Below the pieces are notes generated by a model, which saw nothing but the letters and a program-made list of their open reading frames with translations, searched no databases and had not been told where the DNA came from. The position numbers and the translations under genes are program-made. Below, piece after piece: positions 54,409 through 64,000 of a DNA stretch of 64,000 nucleotides (within the stretch, counting starts at the first letter, position 1; the number at the start of each line of letters is the position of its first letter). Source of the DNA: Apoda limacodes (Eukaryota > Arthropoda > Insecta > Lepidoptera > Limacodidae); the NCBI GenBank assembly GCA_946406115.1, contig OX291552.1, forward strand, positions 1,054,001-1,118,000, in the 5' to 3' direction.

Positions 54409-54462
54409 TACAGGTACCTACAGGTACATACAGGTACATACAGGTACATACAGGTACATACA
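54409..54462. repeat. 10-bp tandem repeat (CAGGTACATA), 5 copies
   Basis: CAGGTACCTA is followed by four CAGGTACATA units. Confidence 0.95.
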
Positions 54463-55857
54463 ATTATTTATAAAATACTTTCAATATTTAAAGGAGACTA
54501 AAACTCGACAGAAGGCACAGAAGCTTGAATCTTGGATGCTAGAGTACCATTTTTTCTTAAATTCTTGTTGTGGTTCAAGTTAAACTGGTCGAGTTTCATA
54601 TACGAGTTCTTAAAAATTCCTCACGCTTGACTGGAATATCGGTTATACGGATTTTATCTTGCAGACTTACATTATAATTGATCTAAATGTTTCTCCAGTA
54701 GGTTGAAATTCAAATTTAAGGCAGTCAAACCTAAGGGTTGACACAAAATAGAACACAAATATATTTGATTTAATTTGTTAGAAATTATCAACATCTTAAA
54801 TCAGTTTTTGATTGATTATTCTAATAAATTTTGATTTTTGATTTTTTTTTGAATATTAATATTCTTCGAACGTTTAATGTCAACAATCTGCAAATTTGTG
54901 TAAAGTCATATAAATATTGGGAATAATTAAATGAAAACTATTTAATTGTAAATCTTATTTATAACCGAAGGAATTATATAACAAAGAAATACATAATTTT
55001 TCTATAGTTATAAAAAAAAATATTCGAACTAAGAAAACCTTATGGGATAAAATATACAGAGTGTTATTGTTAGAGCAGCACGATTTTATGGATTTTTCTA
55101 TATAGAAATATAGATATAGTTTTGTCAGCCCTAACAGTTACCAAGAGAAACGCATTAGAGTGTGGATTTATAGGTTTTTGACAAACACGACCATAAACCC
55201 ACACACACGAATATTTGGAACAAAAAATCGTGAATGATTTTGACGATTCTTACTTAACTTTGCCCCACGATATGGGCGACGGCTGAAGTTCTGATAAAGA
55301 ATTCAATAGAACTTTGAATCAGTCAACCGCGAGCTTTCGTCTGAGAACGATTTTTTAAAAAATAATATTTTATTTAATTGTGTCCGCCCCCGGTAGGAAA
55401 AAAATAATTTAGTGTTTTAAACAGTATAAAGGAAATTATCTTTTAAAACTTAGTGGATTAAATATTCTTGTTCACATCACAAATAAAACACCAATTTTTA
55501 AATTAAAATTTATTTTAAATTTAGATGCTGAATCTACGCGCAACAGAAGGAGATTTTTCTTCAAACTACCTGCATCTTGTCTGTATTTTCTGTTCATTTC
55601 TTAACTTAGTTATATGAGTTAGAAGCGTAGGCCTGAAATGAATCTTAAAGTTTCAGGTAGGGTTTTCTTCCCTTTTATACAGTTTGGAGATGTGAGTCTC
55701 GACAGTGACAGCGAACCGAAGACATGGACATCGACAATGGTTGCAATGTCTGATCTACTATTTTAGTTGGTATAGGGACAAGCTTTTAAAGTCGAATCTA
55801 ATTTATTTACAAAAGTGTTATGTGATTGATGGGATGTATGTAAAATTGTGATATTAT
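54463..55857. other. No gene recognised
   Basis: AT-rich, no splice-supported frame. Confidence 0.45.
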
Positions 55858-55908
55858 TTTGTTTGATGTGTATTGTTTGATGTGTATTGTTTGATGTGTA
55901 TTGTTTCA
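55858..55908. repeat. 15-bp tandem repeat (TGTTTGATGTGTATT), 3 copies
   Basis: Three perfect copies followed by TGTTTCAAAC. Confidence 0.9.
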
Positions 55909-57640
55909 AACAAGTAATTACAATAACTTGAACATCTAAATTGAAGTTTTATTAAGTGATTTTCAGACGAAACGTTTGAAAAGCTTAATACTACATGAAA
56001 ATGTTTAAAATTTTAATGTCCAACTAAGAAAATCCAACTAAGCAAATATATAAAAAATGTGTTTATTAATAAATACATTATCATTGAGCAATCATAAAAT
56101 CTATAGGTATTAATATACCTATCTATTCTTCGAAGTTGTGACTCCTGAATTAATTTATGCTACTGAATTACATGAAATAATGGATTGAGATATTTCCGTA
56201 TATAATATATAAATAACATCACCTTAGAAACACATCAAATGAAATAATTTTAACAATAAGTGAATAATTTTCTTAAGTTTAGTTTAACTAAAGGTTTTAT
56301 AAATAAATAATTACTTCTAGTGTTTAGAAGTAATTTTAATATCTCAACTTACCTTTCTAAAGTATTTTTTTTTTTGAGATCACATTCATTTAGGAATTCA
56401 AACCATCCCAAGTAATCAGCAAGAGTCTACAGGATCTTGGTGGTCGGGGATGGAACTTAATTCTTACACAGGAGTGTCCCAGAAAACACTTTACAACACA
56501 ATTTTATTCACCTAGCTATGTTCAACGTCATTTTTGAGTTTGTAACTTCGGGAAATTTGGTTTTCAATATTGGTACTAAGATATTCTATGTCTCAGGAGT
56601 CTAATATGACTTAGAAGTCTAGTATGTCTGCAGACTTTAGGAGAAAAGTATGATTGTGTAATGGATATTATTTAAGGAGGAGAATGAACATCCTATGTCT
56701 GAGTCTCAGTATTTGATACCTATGAGATGATCTGAAAATCTGTTTTGACGGTTTGAAACTCATAGCTTAAAAACTAGCGGGATTAGGGCTTTAGGATGGT
56801 GGTAAAGGCTGTACGAAGTTCAAGTTCAGAAGGTCATGGGTGCAAGCGTGTTGGGAGCTTAGAAAAACGCTTTTCAGATAACAATAAAAATTTAATAAAT
56901 CTGAGAAGATTACAGGAATGTTTCGAAATGATGTTTAGGTATTCTAAATTTACAGGAAAAAGATCGCAGCTACTATTCTCTTTTGTAATATATTTATTTT
57001 AAAATTATAAATATTAAATATAATGTATTTAATCTATTTTATAGACGTAACTCTACACGATCACATCTCTCACTACACAAATCACTTTACAAACACACAT
57101 CTCTCATTATACATTCGTAAAAAGAAAGAACTAAGGTCGTGAAGTGCAAAGTGTGCATTAGATAATCAAAAAAAATTATTATCAAAATTTAGGAAGTGAA
57201 AATTTATTATCTAAATAAATCGTCAACGTCCAAGTCTACAATTTTACCCAGAGTTTTTGCAAACTCGAGTAATCTCCGGTGACAGAAGTTCAACAGCGAA
57301 AGTAAAGCTTAGTACCTAGTGATCATTTTTTAACTCTCATCGTATATTTTGTTTGTTTTTTTATTTAATTTTTTGCTGTAGGTACATATTTATATGAAAT
57401 AACACCGACAAAAGGTTTACAAAGCACATAATGTTACAACTATCAAAAACAGTAATAATAAGTTATTTTAGAATATAAAATAAAACAAATGAATTCACAA
57501 GTACCTACTTGTAGCTAGTTTGTAAAAACTTAATTGAAAACAGTAAGATGGTAAATAATATTTTGTTCTCGCTTAAGTATTGTCAGGAAAATACTAAAAC
57601 TTCAATTGAATTTAGTGTTATCTACTAGGTCCTGGTACTT
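55909..57640. other. No gene recognised
   Basis: The frame at 56796-57002 (68 codons) has no domain features. ACATCTCTCA.TACAC is locally duplicated at 57062-57115. Otherwise AT-rich. Confidence 0.45.
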
Positions 57641-57869
57641 CAAATTAAAATATGGCCCTGCAAAAGGGCAAAATTCCTAAAGGTGGAAACAATCATTCAA
57701 CTTGACTGATGTTACTCGGTTAGCCGTTCAGAAACTTTAGGGTAGAGTTAGGAACCCGATAACGTCATCCCAAGTTATTGGTTTTTGAACGTAACCCTGA
57801 AGGTAAGAATCTTCGGAAATATATTATAAATGCCATATCTATGGCTACATCATCAATGTTAATAAATAT

Positions 57870-58020
57870 TTTCATAACGAAGGTGGCAAAGTTACAGCTA
57901 AAAGAATTACCTCAAGCCAGAACTTGAACCTGTAACAAACCTAACAGTCCGCGTAAGTGCTCTACCAATCAGGTGGCTCGACCTAAGTGGAACGCTAGCA
58001 ATTGCGTACCTATCAAACGA
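57870..58020 (-). mobile_element. tRNA-derived SINE-like element
   Basis: On the minus strand, TGGTAGAGCAC (57967-57957) matches a Pol III A box and GGTTCAAGTTC (57930-57920) a B box, about 27 nt apart. The ACGCGGACTGTTAGG between them sits where an anticodon arm would be. The acceptor arms do not pair, so this is not a tRNA gene. Confidence 0.55.
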
Positions 58021-58470
58021 ATTTCAGTACAGAGACTTAGAGCTAAAATAAACGAGTAAACAAGAGAAAGTTCGACACAGTCTCAACCGTGAAACAGAAG
58101 ATTTTGTATGAAAAATTTGCTAAAAGTGGAGCTTCTGGGGCGCTTCGGTCCGGCCGGCGCGCTGTTGACTCTCTTATCACAACAAATGTTTTATTCGTGC
58201 ACCCGAGTTTTAGATTAACATATTAATTAACTACATACCTACATAAAGAGTTTGTTGTTCTCTAATAAGTATAGCAAAATAAAATGTGATTATTGTGATG
58301 TGATTAATTAGTGCGAAAAGATTTTAGTAATTCAACTTGAAATAAAGGCCACAAAATTGTGGCACGAAAACGTACACGCGGGACGCGCGATTGTAAATCT
58401 AAAGAAGAGAATTAATTTTAGTTATAAATAGAATAATTGACCGTTAGCGAATCCTCTTTTTTTAGTGAAC
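58021..58470. other. Intronic; GC patch at 58130-58165
   Basis: GGGGCGCTTCGGTCCGGCCG with GCGCGCTG is isolated in AT-rich sequence. No exon structure seen. Confidence 0.4.
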
Positions 58471-58879
58471 ACCAATTGAACATTGTCACGTGCCGCTACT
58501 GCTACCAATTGAACATTGTCACGTGCCGCTACTGCTACCAATTGAACATTGTCACGTGCCGCTACTGCTACCAATTGAACATTGTCACGTGCCGCTACTG
58601 CTACCATTTGAACATTGTCACGTGCCGCTACTGCTACCAATTGAACATTGTCACGTGCCGCTACTGCTACCAATTGAACATTGTCACGTGCCGCTACTGC
58701 TACCAATTGAACATTGTCACGTGCCGCTACTGCTACCAATTGAACATTGTCACGTGCCGCTACTGCTACCAATTGAACATTGTCACGTGCCGCTACTGCT
58801 ACCAATTGAACATTGTCTCGTGCCGCTACTGCTACCAATTGAACATTGTCACGTGCCGCTTCTGCTACCAATTAAGCTA
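58471..58879. repeat. 33-bp minisatellite, 12 full copies, each with an E-box
   Basis: The unit ACCAATTGAACATTGTCACG plus TGCCGCTACTGCT recurs at exact 33-bp steps from 58471 to 58834, with a partial 13th copy. Eleven of twelve copies contain the palindrome CACGTG; the copy at 58801 has CTCGTG. One copy (58603) has ACCATTTG. Since 33 is a multiple of 3, both strands have long open frames (for example VAVAARDNVQL repeats on the minus strand). Nothing else suggests a protein. Confidence 0.97.
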
Positions 58880-59333
58880 TCGCGGCACATAAGTATTTAT
58901 AAAATAATAATAATCTGACAGACCGACATATCAACGCATAGCCCAAAGGCAAAAAGAATATATAACTAACAGTACGAAGGCCAAGAATTGAAAATTTGCT
59001 GTGAGGTTCCTGACACACCACACTGGCTAGTTAAAAACAATCCAATCCAATGAAAATAGTATATTGTATCACAAGGGAACAAAAAAATTTTTTGTGCGCT
59101 ATTTTGAATCCAGAGAAGAGCGAAGGGTTCTAGAGTAGAATCTCGATCATGCGAGGGATTCTAAGATAGAATCAGGGGCGGAGTGAGGGATTCAAAAGAC
59201 GGCGCAAGAGGTAAAATAATTTTGCGACCGATTGATACACTCTACTTTTTATCACCCTCTATAAGAAAAGAGATAATTGTAACTTTACTATCACAACTTG
59301 AGGAAAACGCACTATTTTATATTGATTTTGTAT
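58880..59333. other. No gene; short GGATTCTA repeats
   Basis: GGGTTCTAGAGTAGAATC, GGGATTCTAAGATAGAATC and GAGGGATTC at 59126-59195 form local imperfect repeats. Confidence 0.4.
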
Positions 59334-59386
59334 TCCACTAAGGTGGCAAACAAGCTTATGGTCCGCCTAATCGTAAGCGGTCAGTC
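59334..59386 (-). mobile_element. LINE-A 3' terminus scrap (~50 bp)
   Basis: CCACTAAGGTGGCAAACAAG, then TTATGGTCCGCC and GTAAGCGGTCA, is the end of LINE-A without coding sequence. Confidence 0.75.
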
Positions 59387-59627
59387 ACATTCAGATATGG
59401 ATTTACCTCCTGGTTTCATTAGAGAAGAGGCTAAAATGGCTAAGGCTTATCTCATTTTAATAACTTGATCATGTTTATTGAATTCATCTTTCATTTATTT
59501 TTATAAATTGGCGGCCATTTGAAATGGTCGTGTAGCGCGTTAAAAAGAATCTAACGCGAGAAAATTTTCACTCTATGATTTATTACGAGTTTCGTTGTAT
59601 TTAAATTTATAATTATTTGCCGTTGCG

Positions 59628-59757
59628 CTCCTCTATGACAGCGGTCATCGCATCTGTGCGAGTGCGATGGCAAATAATTATGCGCGTGCAACACGTGCAG
59701 ACAAATAGTGACGGTTCATTGAACGAAATTCTTCCTGCTAAGCGTCCGTGCTATAGT
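59628..59757. mobile_element. Partial copy of the ACGGACGCT MITE
   Basis: GCTCCTCTATGACAGCGGTC, AATAATTATGCGCGTGCAAC and TTCATTGAACGAAATTCTTC with AGCGTCCGTGCT match the element at 7016-7187; the left arm is missing. Confidence 0.7.
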
Positions 59758-60233
59758 CTAAGTCAACAACAAAGTTATTCAATTTTCGATGTGTTACTGC
59801 ACTAACCTTCATAAGGGAAGTCCTGAAACGGTGACAATTGACGATAACTTCATAACTGTGCGGCGCATGGAGGAGGCTGATAAGAGAGTGACCCACTACA
59901 AATTTAACATGCGCATATAAGCCTCAGGAAGCTATGTACTAGGCGGACACCCATAATTTGGCCGAAGACCTAAAACACCGTCGCGTAAATTGAGCCCACT
60001 GCTTCTCTCAATGAAAGGAATGAAAGGAATGGAGAATGCGACGGTGCTGCGCGGAGCGGTTTTAAAGCAACTCTGAAATATGTTCAAAATAATAAGATAA
60101 ATTAAATTACATATTTTAGTTTAAAAGAATTCACCAAATTTATGGAAAGAAACAACAAAATAATATGATTATGAAACATTTAAATAGTAAATATACACCA
60201 GACCAGAGATACAGCACAATACGGTTTCTGCTA
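59758..60233. other. No gene recognised
   Basis: No supported frames; GAAAGGAATG is duplicated at 60014-60033. Confidence 0.4.
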
Positions 60234-60381
60234 CTGCTCGATGTGTTGTGGTTAGGGGCAGCTCTAGTTACTGCTCGTTGTGTTGTGGTTAGGGGCAGCT
60301 CTAGTTACTGCTCGTTGTGTTGTGGTTAGGGGCAGCTCTAGTTACTGCTCGTTGTGTTGTGGTTAGGGGCAGCTCTAGTTA
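60234..60381. repeat. 37-bp minisatellite, 4 copies
   Basis: CTGCTCGTTGTGTTGTGGTT plus AGGGGCAGCTCTAGTTA at 60234, 60271, 60308 and 60345; one base differs in the first copy (CGATG). Confidence 0.95.
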
Positions 60382-60786
60382 CTGACGATAATCTGACTAA
60401 GGCTTTAGACAACATGAAGCGTGGAGAGACTATGGTCTTAGTATTGAGCATAAGCTGTATTCTGAAAAACATAAAGCGAGTGTGTCGAAGAGGTTTTTTT
60501 AAGCTCTCTGTCCAGCATGTGTACCTGCCCGGTGACTTTTTACGTATCATAGTCGTACTACATGTTAAAAATAAAACTGGATCTTATCTCAAGTAGATCT
60601 AACTATATAATAATACGCATTGGCCAAGGTATTTGAACGAATAATGACATCGAGAAATAACACCTTTCCTAAGCATCGATGATGGACGGTTTGGCTTCCG
60701 TCCTGAAGTATCGACCGATATGGATGTTTACTAATTAAAACAAGTATCTAATCAGGAAGTAGGTAGACATGAAAACGTCAGTGTAC
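60382..60786 (+). other. Unassigned; possible RT scrap
   Basis: LTKALDNMKRGETMVLVLSI at 60390-60450 and GRFGFRPEVSTD-like sequence at 60690 (GATGGACGGTTTGGCTTCCG) hint at a very eroded retroelement; too weak to call. Confidence 0.25.
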
Positions 60787-60972
60787 GCACTACGCATGCT
60801 CTAGACCTAAGCACTACACATGCTCTAGACCTTAGCACTACGTATGCTCTAGACCTAAGCACTACCCATGCTCTAGACCTAAGCACTACGCATGCTCTAG
60901 ACCTAAGCTCTGCACATGCTCTAGACATGAGCACTACGCATGCTCTAGACCTGAGCACTACGCATGCTAGCT
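60787..60972. repeat. 24-bp minisatellite, about 8 copies
   Basis: GCACTACGCATGCTCTAGAC plus CTAA repeats at 24-bp steps from 60787 to 60955 with scattered substitutions. The unit contains TCTAGA and usually GCATGC. The 68-codon minus-strand frame of LRSRACVV repeats is a consequence of the period. Confidence 0.95.
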
Positions 60973-61335
60973 ATACTAGCCCTGCATTTGATACCCATAA
61001 TCATAAAATGCTTTGTAGTAAGTCAGAGAACTATCTAGATAATTTTTATGTGCTATAAATTTATCAATATTGCATAGAATAGTATTAAATAGAAGTTTAT
61101 AAACCATGCACATAACATTGTAGAAAAACTAAAATAATAATATTCTGAATACTAATACTTACTAAATTAATAGCAATATTAACGTTCGAATAACGCATTG
61201 GACTAGGCGGCGCGGTACAGGTTACAGACCTAATAATATAGTTGCTCTATCGTAAGAACAGTAACACATGCAAGCTCCAATCTTGCAGAGATCATAGTGT
61301 TTGTGAGCTTTTAAGTATAACAACAAATAATAAAA
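60973..61335. other. No gene recognised
   Basis: AT-rich intron sequence. Confidence 0.4.
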
Positions 61336-61570
61336 ACCGTCCAAGTGTGAGACGGGCCCGAGCCATTTACTTTACTATCTTTACAAAGCCATCTAGCTAT
61401 TACTAAGCGAAACAGTATCACATTTGTTTGTTGAAAACGACATTCAAAGTTAAGCAACGGCGGGCTTGGTCAGTAATCAAACTCAAAATTAAAAATATTT
61501 TTATTCAAATAGTTTACTAAGAACACTTTCGAATCGTCAAGTAAATTAACTAAAACTAGCTTTACAAACT
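61336..61570. repeat. Dispersed-repeat scraps
   Basis: AAAACCGTCCAAGTGTGAGA with CGGGCCCGAGCC at 61335 is an eroded GTTCCGTA-family start. CTTTCGAATCGTCAAG at 61528 is LINE-B-type UTR. Confidence 0.45.
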
Positions 61571-61651
61571 ATTTACGATACTGTTTTATTGCGTGCGTCC
61601 CATAGGTAATCTTTGTAAAATCACAAACGAAACATAATATTATAGTGTATC

Positions 61652-61900
61652 TGTCGGCGGCCGATCGTAAAATTCCGCAGATCACGAAATTCCTAGGCAG
61701 ATCGTAAAGTATGGAAACGAAAGGAACAGAAATCGCACTGTATAAGCCATGTATGAAAGGTTAGGTTCAGTTTCTCTTTTGTAAACGTAACCCAAGCTTC
61801 ATATAATAATCTGTTCAGTTATATGATAATTTCTATTCCATACTTTACGATCTGCCTAGGAATTTCGTGATCTGCCGGATTTTACGATCGGCCGCCGACA
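61652..61900. mobile_element. Palindromic MITE, 249 bp, TATC duplication
   Basis: The left arm TGTCGGCGGCCGATCGTAAA through GATCGTAAAGTATGGAA (61652-61716) is almost perfectly mirrored on the right (TTCCATACTTTACGATCTGC through CGATCGGCCGCCGACA). The flanks are TATC at 61648-61651 and 61901-61904. Arms are about 65 bp, the loop about 118 bp, with no frame. Confidence 0.88.
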
Positions 61901-62059
61901 TATCAACTAATAAATACATGTTTTGACACAATAAAGAAGATTTACAATGTAAATAGTTTGATAAAAAAAAAGTAGCACTCGGGACCTGCCGCAGTAAAGC
62001 ATTAACATTTGCATAAACAATTTTTTTTCTTTTATTGAATAAATGAGAAGTGATTATCG

Positions 62060-62200
62060 TTTAAAAAATTTTGTTGGCGGCAGCGGGGAGGACGCAACAA
62101 AGTTGTACGCAGGTGCTCTCGACGAGGCGCTGCGGCCGACTAATGGAAGGCGAGAGCCGCGTTATGGCCGGCCCACGCGACGTTATTCATGAAATGTATT
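62060..62200. other. GC-rich patch of unknown nature
   Basis: GGCGGCAGCGGGGAGGACGC to GGCCGGCCCACGCGACG is open in one frame as GEDATKLYAGALDEALRPTN, then GRREPRYGRPTRRYS and stop. It does not look kelch-like and has no good donor, so I leave it unassigned; it may be part of an inserted element. Confidence 0.3.
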
Positions 62201-62399
62201 TTTTTTGCTACAAAATAACACTCTTTCGCAATAAAATATAACTATAATCGTCTAAAGTATTTATTATGGAACCCGTAGACGACATTTCATTGAAAAAAGT
62301 TAAATAACTAGCAAATAAAACGGTTTTTTTAGAGGAAACTTTGCAATTTCATTGTATCGAGTCAAGTTTATTCAATCGTGTTTCGACTCTTAGAATCTA

Positions 62400-62612
62400 C
62401 TAATAAAACTCCTAAACTTATGATTGTCACCAAAAAAACATATAAAATTCATTTTTTTTTCGACTTGAACGTAAATTTTGAAATGATTACAGGTAACTTA
62501 TTGTACAATACAATGGTTTTTCGAAAAGACAGCAAAGTGATCCTGTAAGGATCCCGTGTTTCTTCCTTTAAATACCTTTAAAGGGAAAAAAAAACACGGA
62601 ACCCTAAAAATT
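62400..62612 (+). repeat. GTTCCGTA-type dispersed-repeat tail
   Basis: CAGCAAAGTGATCCTGTAAG with GATCCCGTGTTTC and AACACGGAACCCTAAAAA resembles 5218-5266. Confidence 0.6.
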
Positions 62613-62663
62613 AACATCCGATCTTAAAATAAATCCAAAGTGCAAACCCTATCTTACAAGCAG

Positions 62664-62856
62664 ACGCGGATATGGCGCAAGCTACCGGGCCCAGGCAGTG
62701 GACCCCCCAGGAGACGCGGGGCGCGTGTGTCCCGCGCAGCGGGTCCCTGCGGCCGGCGGGGACACTCGGCGCACGCACTGCACGACTGCCTTCTTGTGTT
62801 CGGCGGCTACCAGGACCTCAGGGGCTCCTCCAACGAGCTCTGGGCTTTTCACTATG
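62664..62856 (+). CDS. Kelch-repeat protein, exon with third visible blade
   Basis: A 193-nt GC-rich exon after a TTACAAGCAG acceptor, starting in phase 0 to match the previous donor, and ending ACTATG/GTCAGT in phase 1. It reads TRIWRKLPGPGSGPPRRRGA, RVSRAAGPCGRRGHSAHALH, DCLLVFGGYQDLRGSSNELW, AFHYG. It completes the W.YD..W.KL turn of the second blade and gives a third with RRGHSAHAL, LLVFGG, and NELW.F. With the two earlier exons it yields about 169 residues of continuous propeller. The Arg/Gly-rich insertion between blades is long. If the alternative AAG acceptor is used, one extra Gln is added. Downstream exons lie beyond the window. Confidence 0.85.
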
Positions 62857-62927
62857 GTCAGTTTTATACGGTATCTACATTTCTTCATATCTTCATTTTA
62901 CGCTCTCTTACACACTTATACATCTTA

Positions 62928-63316
62928 CTGACAACGTCAGATATAATACTAACTATGTAGTACTTCTAACCTACTGACAACTTCAGATATAATACTAACT
63001 ACGTAGTACTTCGAACCTACTGATAACTTCAGATATAACACTAACTATGTAGTACTTCTAACCTACAAACAACTTCAGATATAATACTAACTATGTAGTA
63101 CTTCTAACCTACTGACAACTTCAGATATAAAACTAACTATGTAGTCCTTGTAACCTACTGACAACTTCAGATATAATACTAACTATGTAGTACTTCTAAC
63201 CTACTGACAACTTTAGATATAATACTAACTATGTAGTCCTTCCAATCTACTGACAACTTCAGATATAATACTAACTACGTAGTACTTCTAACCTACTGAC
63301 AACTTCAGATATAATA
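62928..63316. repeat. 46-bp minisatellite, 8 full copies plus a partial ninth
   Basis: CTGACAACTTCAGATATAAT, ACTAACTATGTAGTACTTCT and AACCTA make up the unit, at 46-bp steps from 62928 to 63296. It starts about 70 bp after a kelch donor site. The last copy is cut by a LINE-A poly-T. Confidence 0.95.
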
Positions 63317-64000
63317 TTTTTTTTTTTTTTTTTTATATACCACTAAGGTGGCAAACAAGCTTACGGCCCGCCTGATGGTAAGCGGTCACCGTAGCCTATG
63401 GACGCTTGCAACACCAGGGGTATCACTTGCGCGTTGCCGACCCTTCAGAAATCTAATAACTTCTTTCTTGAAGAACTCCATACTGTAGTCCTTGCAGAAA
63501 ACCTTGGCAGGGAGCTCATTCCACAACTTAAGCGTTCGCGGGAGGAAGTTTCTCTGAAACCGCACTGTACGCGACCATTTAGGTTCTAAAGTGTGAGAAT
63601 GAATTCCCTGCCGATGGCGAGCGGTGCGATGGTAGAAAGTAGCCGTGGGCATCATTTCGAACAATTCCTCAGAACACAACCCATTGTACAAGCGGTAGAA
63701 CACACACAGTGAGGCAAAGTCTCTCCTCAGACTTAAGGTCTCGATACCGCAAGTGAGTTTGGAATCGTCGACAATTTTCACAGCCCGTCGTTGAACCGAG
63801 TCAAAAGGGCCAAGCTGGTATCCGGGTGCACCTGCCCAGAGATGGCAGCAGTACTCCATATGGGGCCGAACCTGCGACTTGTAAAGTAACAACCTTTGCC
63901 CCGACGTGAAGTACTGCTTTGCTCTGTTGAGTACACCAAGTTTTTTGGACGCCAGCTTCACCTTATCTTGTAAATGATCTCGGAACTGAACATCGCTGGA
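63317..64000 (-). mobile_element. LINE-A copy, RT C-terminal part, runs off the window
   Basis: A poly-T at 63317-63334 and ATACCACTAAGGTGGCAAAC mark the 3' end. The minus strand is open for 191 codons from 63961 to the stop at 63386 (KKLGVLNRAKQYFTSGQRLL...VASVHRLR) and continues upstream beyond 64000. The C-terminus is nearly identical to that of the complete copy, including KDYSMEFFKKEVIRF. Orientation is opposite to the kelch gene. Whether it is full length cannot be seen. Confidence 0.9.

Larger units (their letters stand above)
53889..57797. mobile_element. Possible DNA-transposon remnant bounded by GTTCAAAAACC inverted ends
   Basis: GGGGGGCGTTCAAAAACCGA at 53891 and TTGGTTTTTGAACGTAACCC at 57778 are inverted to each other. 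GAGTAGAGTTATGACTCG and GGTAGAGTTAGGAACCCG sit just inside the ends. The 3.8 kb between is AT-rich, with short frames only. If real, it is an old Harbinger-like element without transposase. No target duplication is obvious. Confidence 0.3.
53482..62663 (+). other. Kelch gene intron (9.2 kb, phase 0)
   Basis: GTACGA...AAGCAG. It contains a possible ~3.9-kb DNA-transposon footprint, a SINE-like piece, the E-box array, two other minisatellites, a palindromic MITE and repeat ends. Confidence 0.7.

Noticed and set aside
57900..57980. Functional tRNA gene on the minus strand
   Set aside because: A and B boxes are present, but the acceptor and anticodon stems do not pair; a SINE origin fits better.
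58422..58918. Three 140-150-codon frames on both strands over the 33-bp array
   Set aside because: A 33-nt period keeps any stop-free frame open. The same array is open in three frames, and no flanking exon structure exists.
60752..60958. 68-codon minus-strand frame of LRSRACVV repeats
   Set aside because: It is produced by the 24-bp minisatellite.
62060..62200. Additional kelch-gene exon
   Set aside because: Open frame and GC-rich, but no kelch motif, no good donor, and adding it would break the clean phase 0 junction between 53481 and 62664.

Overview
The window looks like nuclear DNA of a moth or butterfly. It is AT-rich, has no operons or dense coding, and is packed with decayed LINEs, hAT and other DNA-transposon remnants, short palindromic elements, tRNA-like SINEs and tandem arrays. 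The repeat families (LINE tails ending in TTTGA or poly-A, and repeats carrying AGTCGGACTCGCGC...AGGGTTCCGTA) are ones I know from lepidopteran genomes. That assignment rests on memory, not on a database search.

The only convincing host gene is a plus-strand, multi-exon kelch-repeat protein. Three GC-rich exons (44719-44880, 53330-53481, 62664-62856) have good splice sites and matching intron phases (1, then 0, then 1 at the end). They join into one reading frame with three kelch blades. The introns are about 8.4 and 9.2 kb and full of repeats. The first and last exons of the gene were not found. A second, weaker candidate is a small two-exon gene at 3035-3811 encoding a lysine/arginine-rich N-terminal region.

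Layout. 1-4.5 kb: LINE pieces, the small gene candidate, and a 50-bp minisatellite made from a piece of LINE reverse transcriptase. 4.6-9.1 kb: two identical inverted copies of a ~200 bp element, a palindromic MITE and dispersed repeats. 10.4-15.8 kb: minus-strand LINE remnants (RTE-like, LINE-C, LINE-B). 19.7-22.3 kb: a broken minus-strand hAT transposase. 25.3-27.3 kb: an RTE remnant split by a ~320 bp TAATA microsatellite. 28-30 kb: LINE-A ends and a CpG-rich block. 31.1-36.2 kb: a DDE-transposase scrap, then an RTE element with a 2-kb LINE-A inserted in its RT region. 38.3-43 kb: inverted and tandem copies of a ~1.2 kb unit, one interrupted by a 1.7-kb element with Harbinger-like ends and a TAA duplication. 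43.6-44.2 kb: a second hAT remnant. 44.7-64 kb: the kelch gene, whose first intron holds a LINE-A with an uninterrupted 988-codon ORF in sense orientation, pogo-like and Penelope-like remnants and palindromic MITEs; the second intron holds an array of E-box-containing 33-bp repeats.

I use LINE-A for the family ending in CCACTTAGTGGTAT-type tails next to poly-A, LINE-B for the family whose RT contains FADDTSLL, and LINE-C for the family at 11.1-12.3 kb. Clade names are tentative. I saw no bacterial genes, CRISPR array, rRNA gene or recognisable viral sequence.
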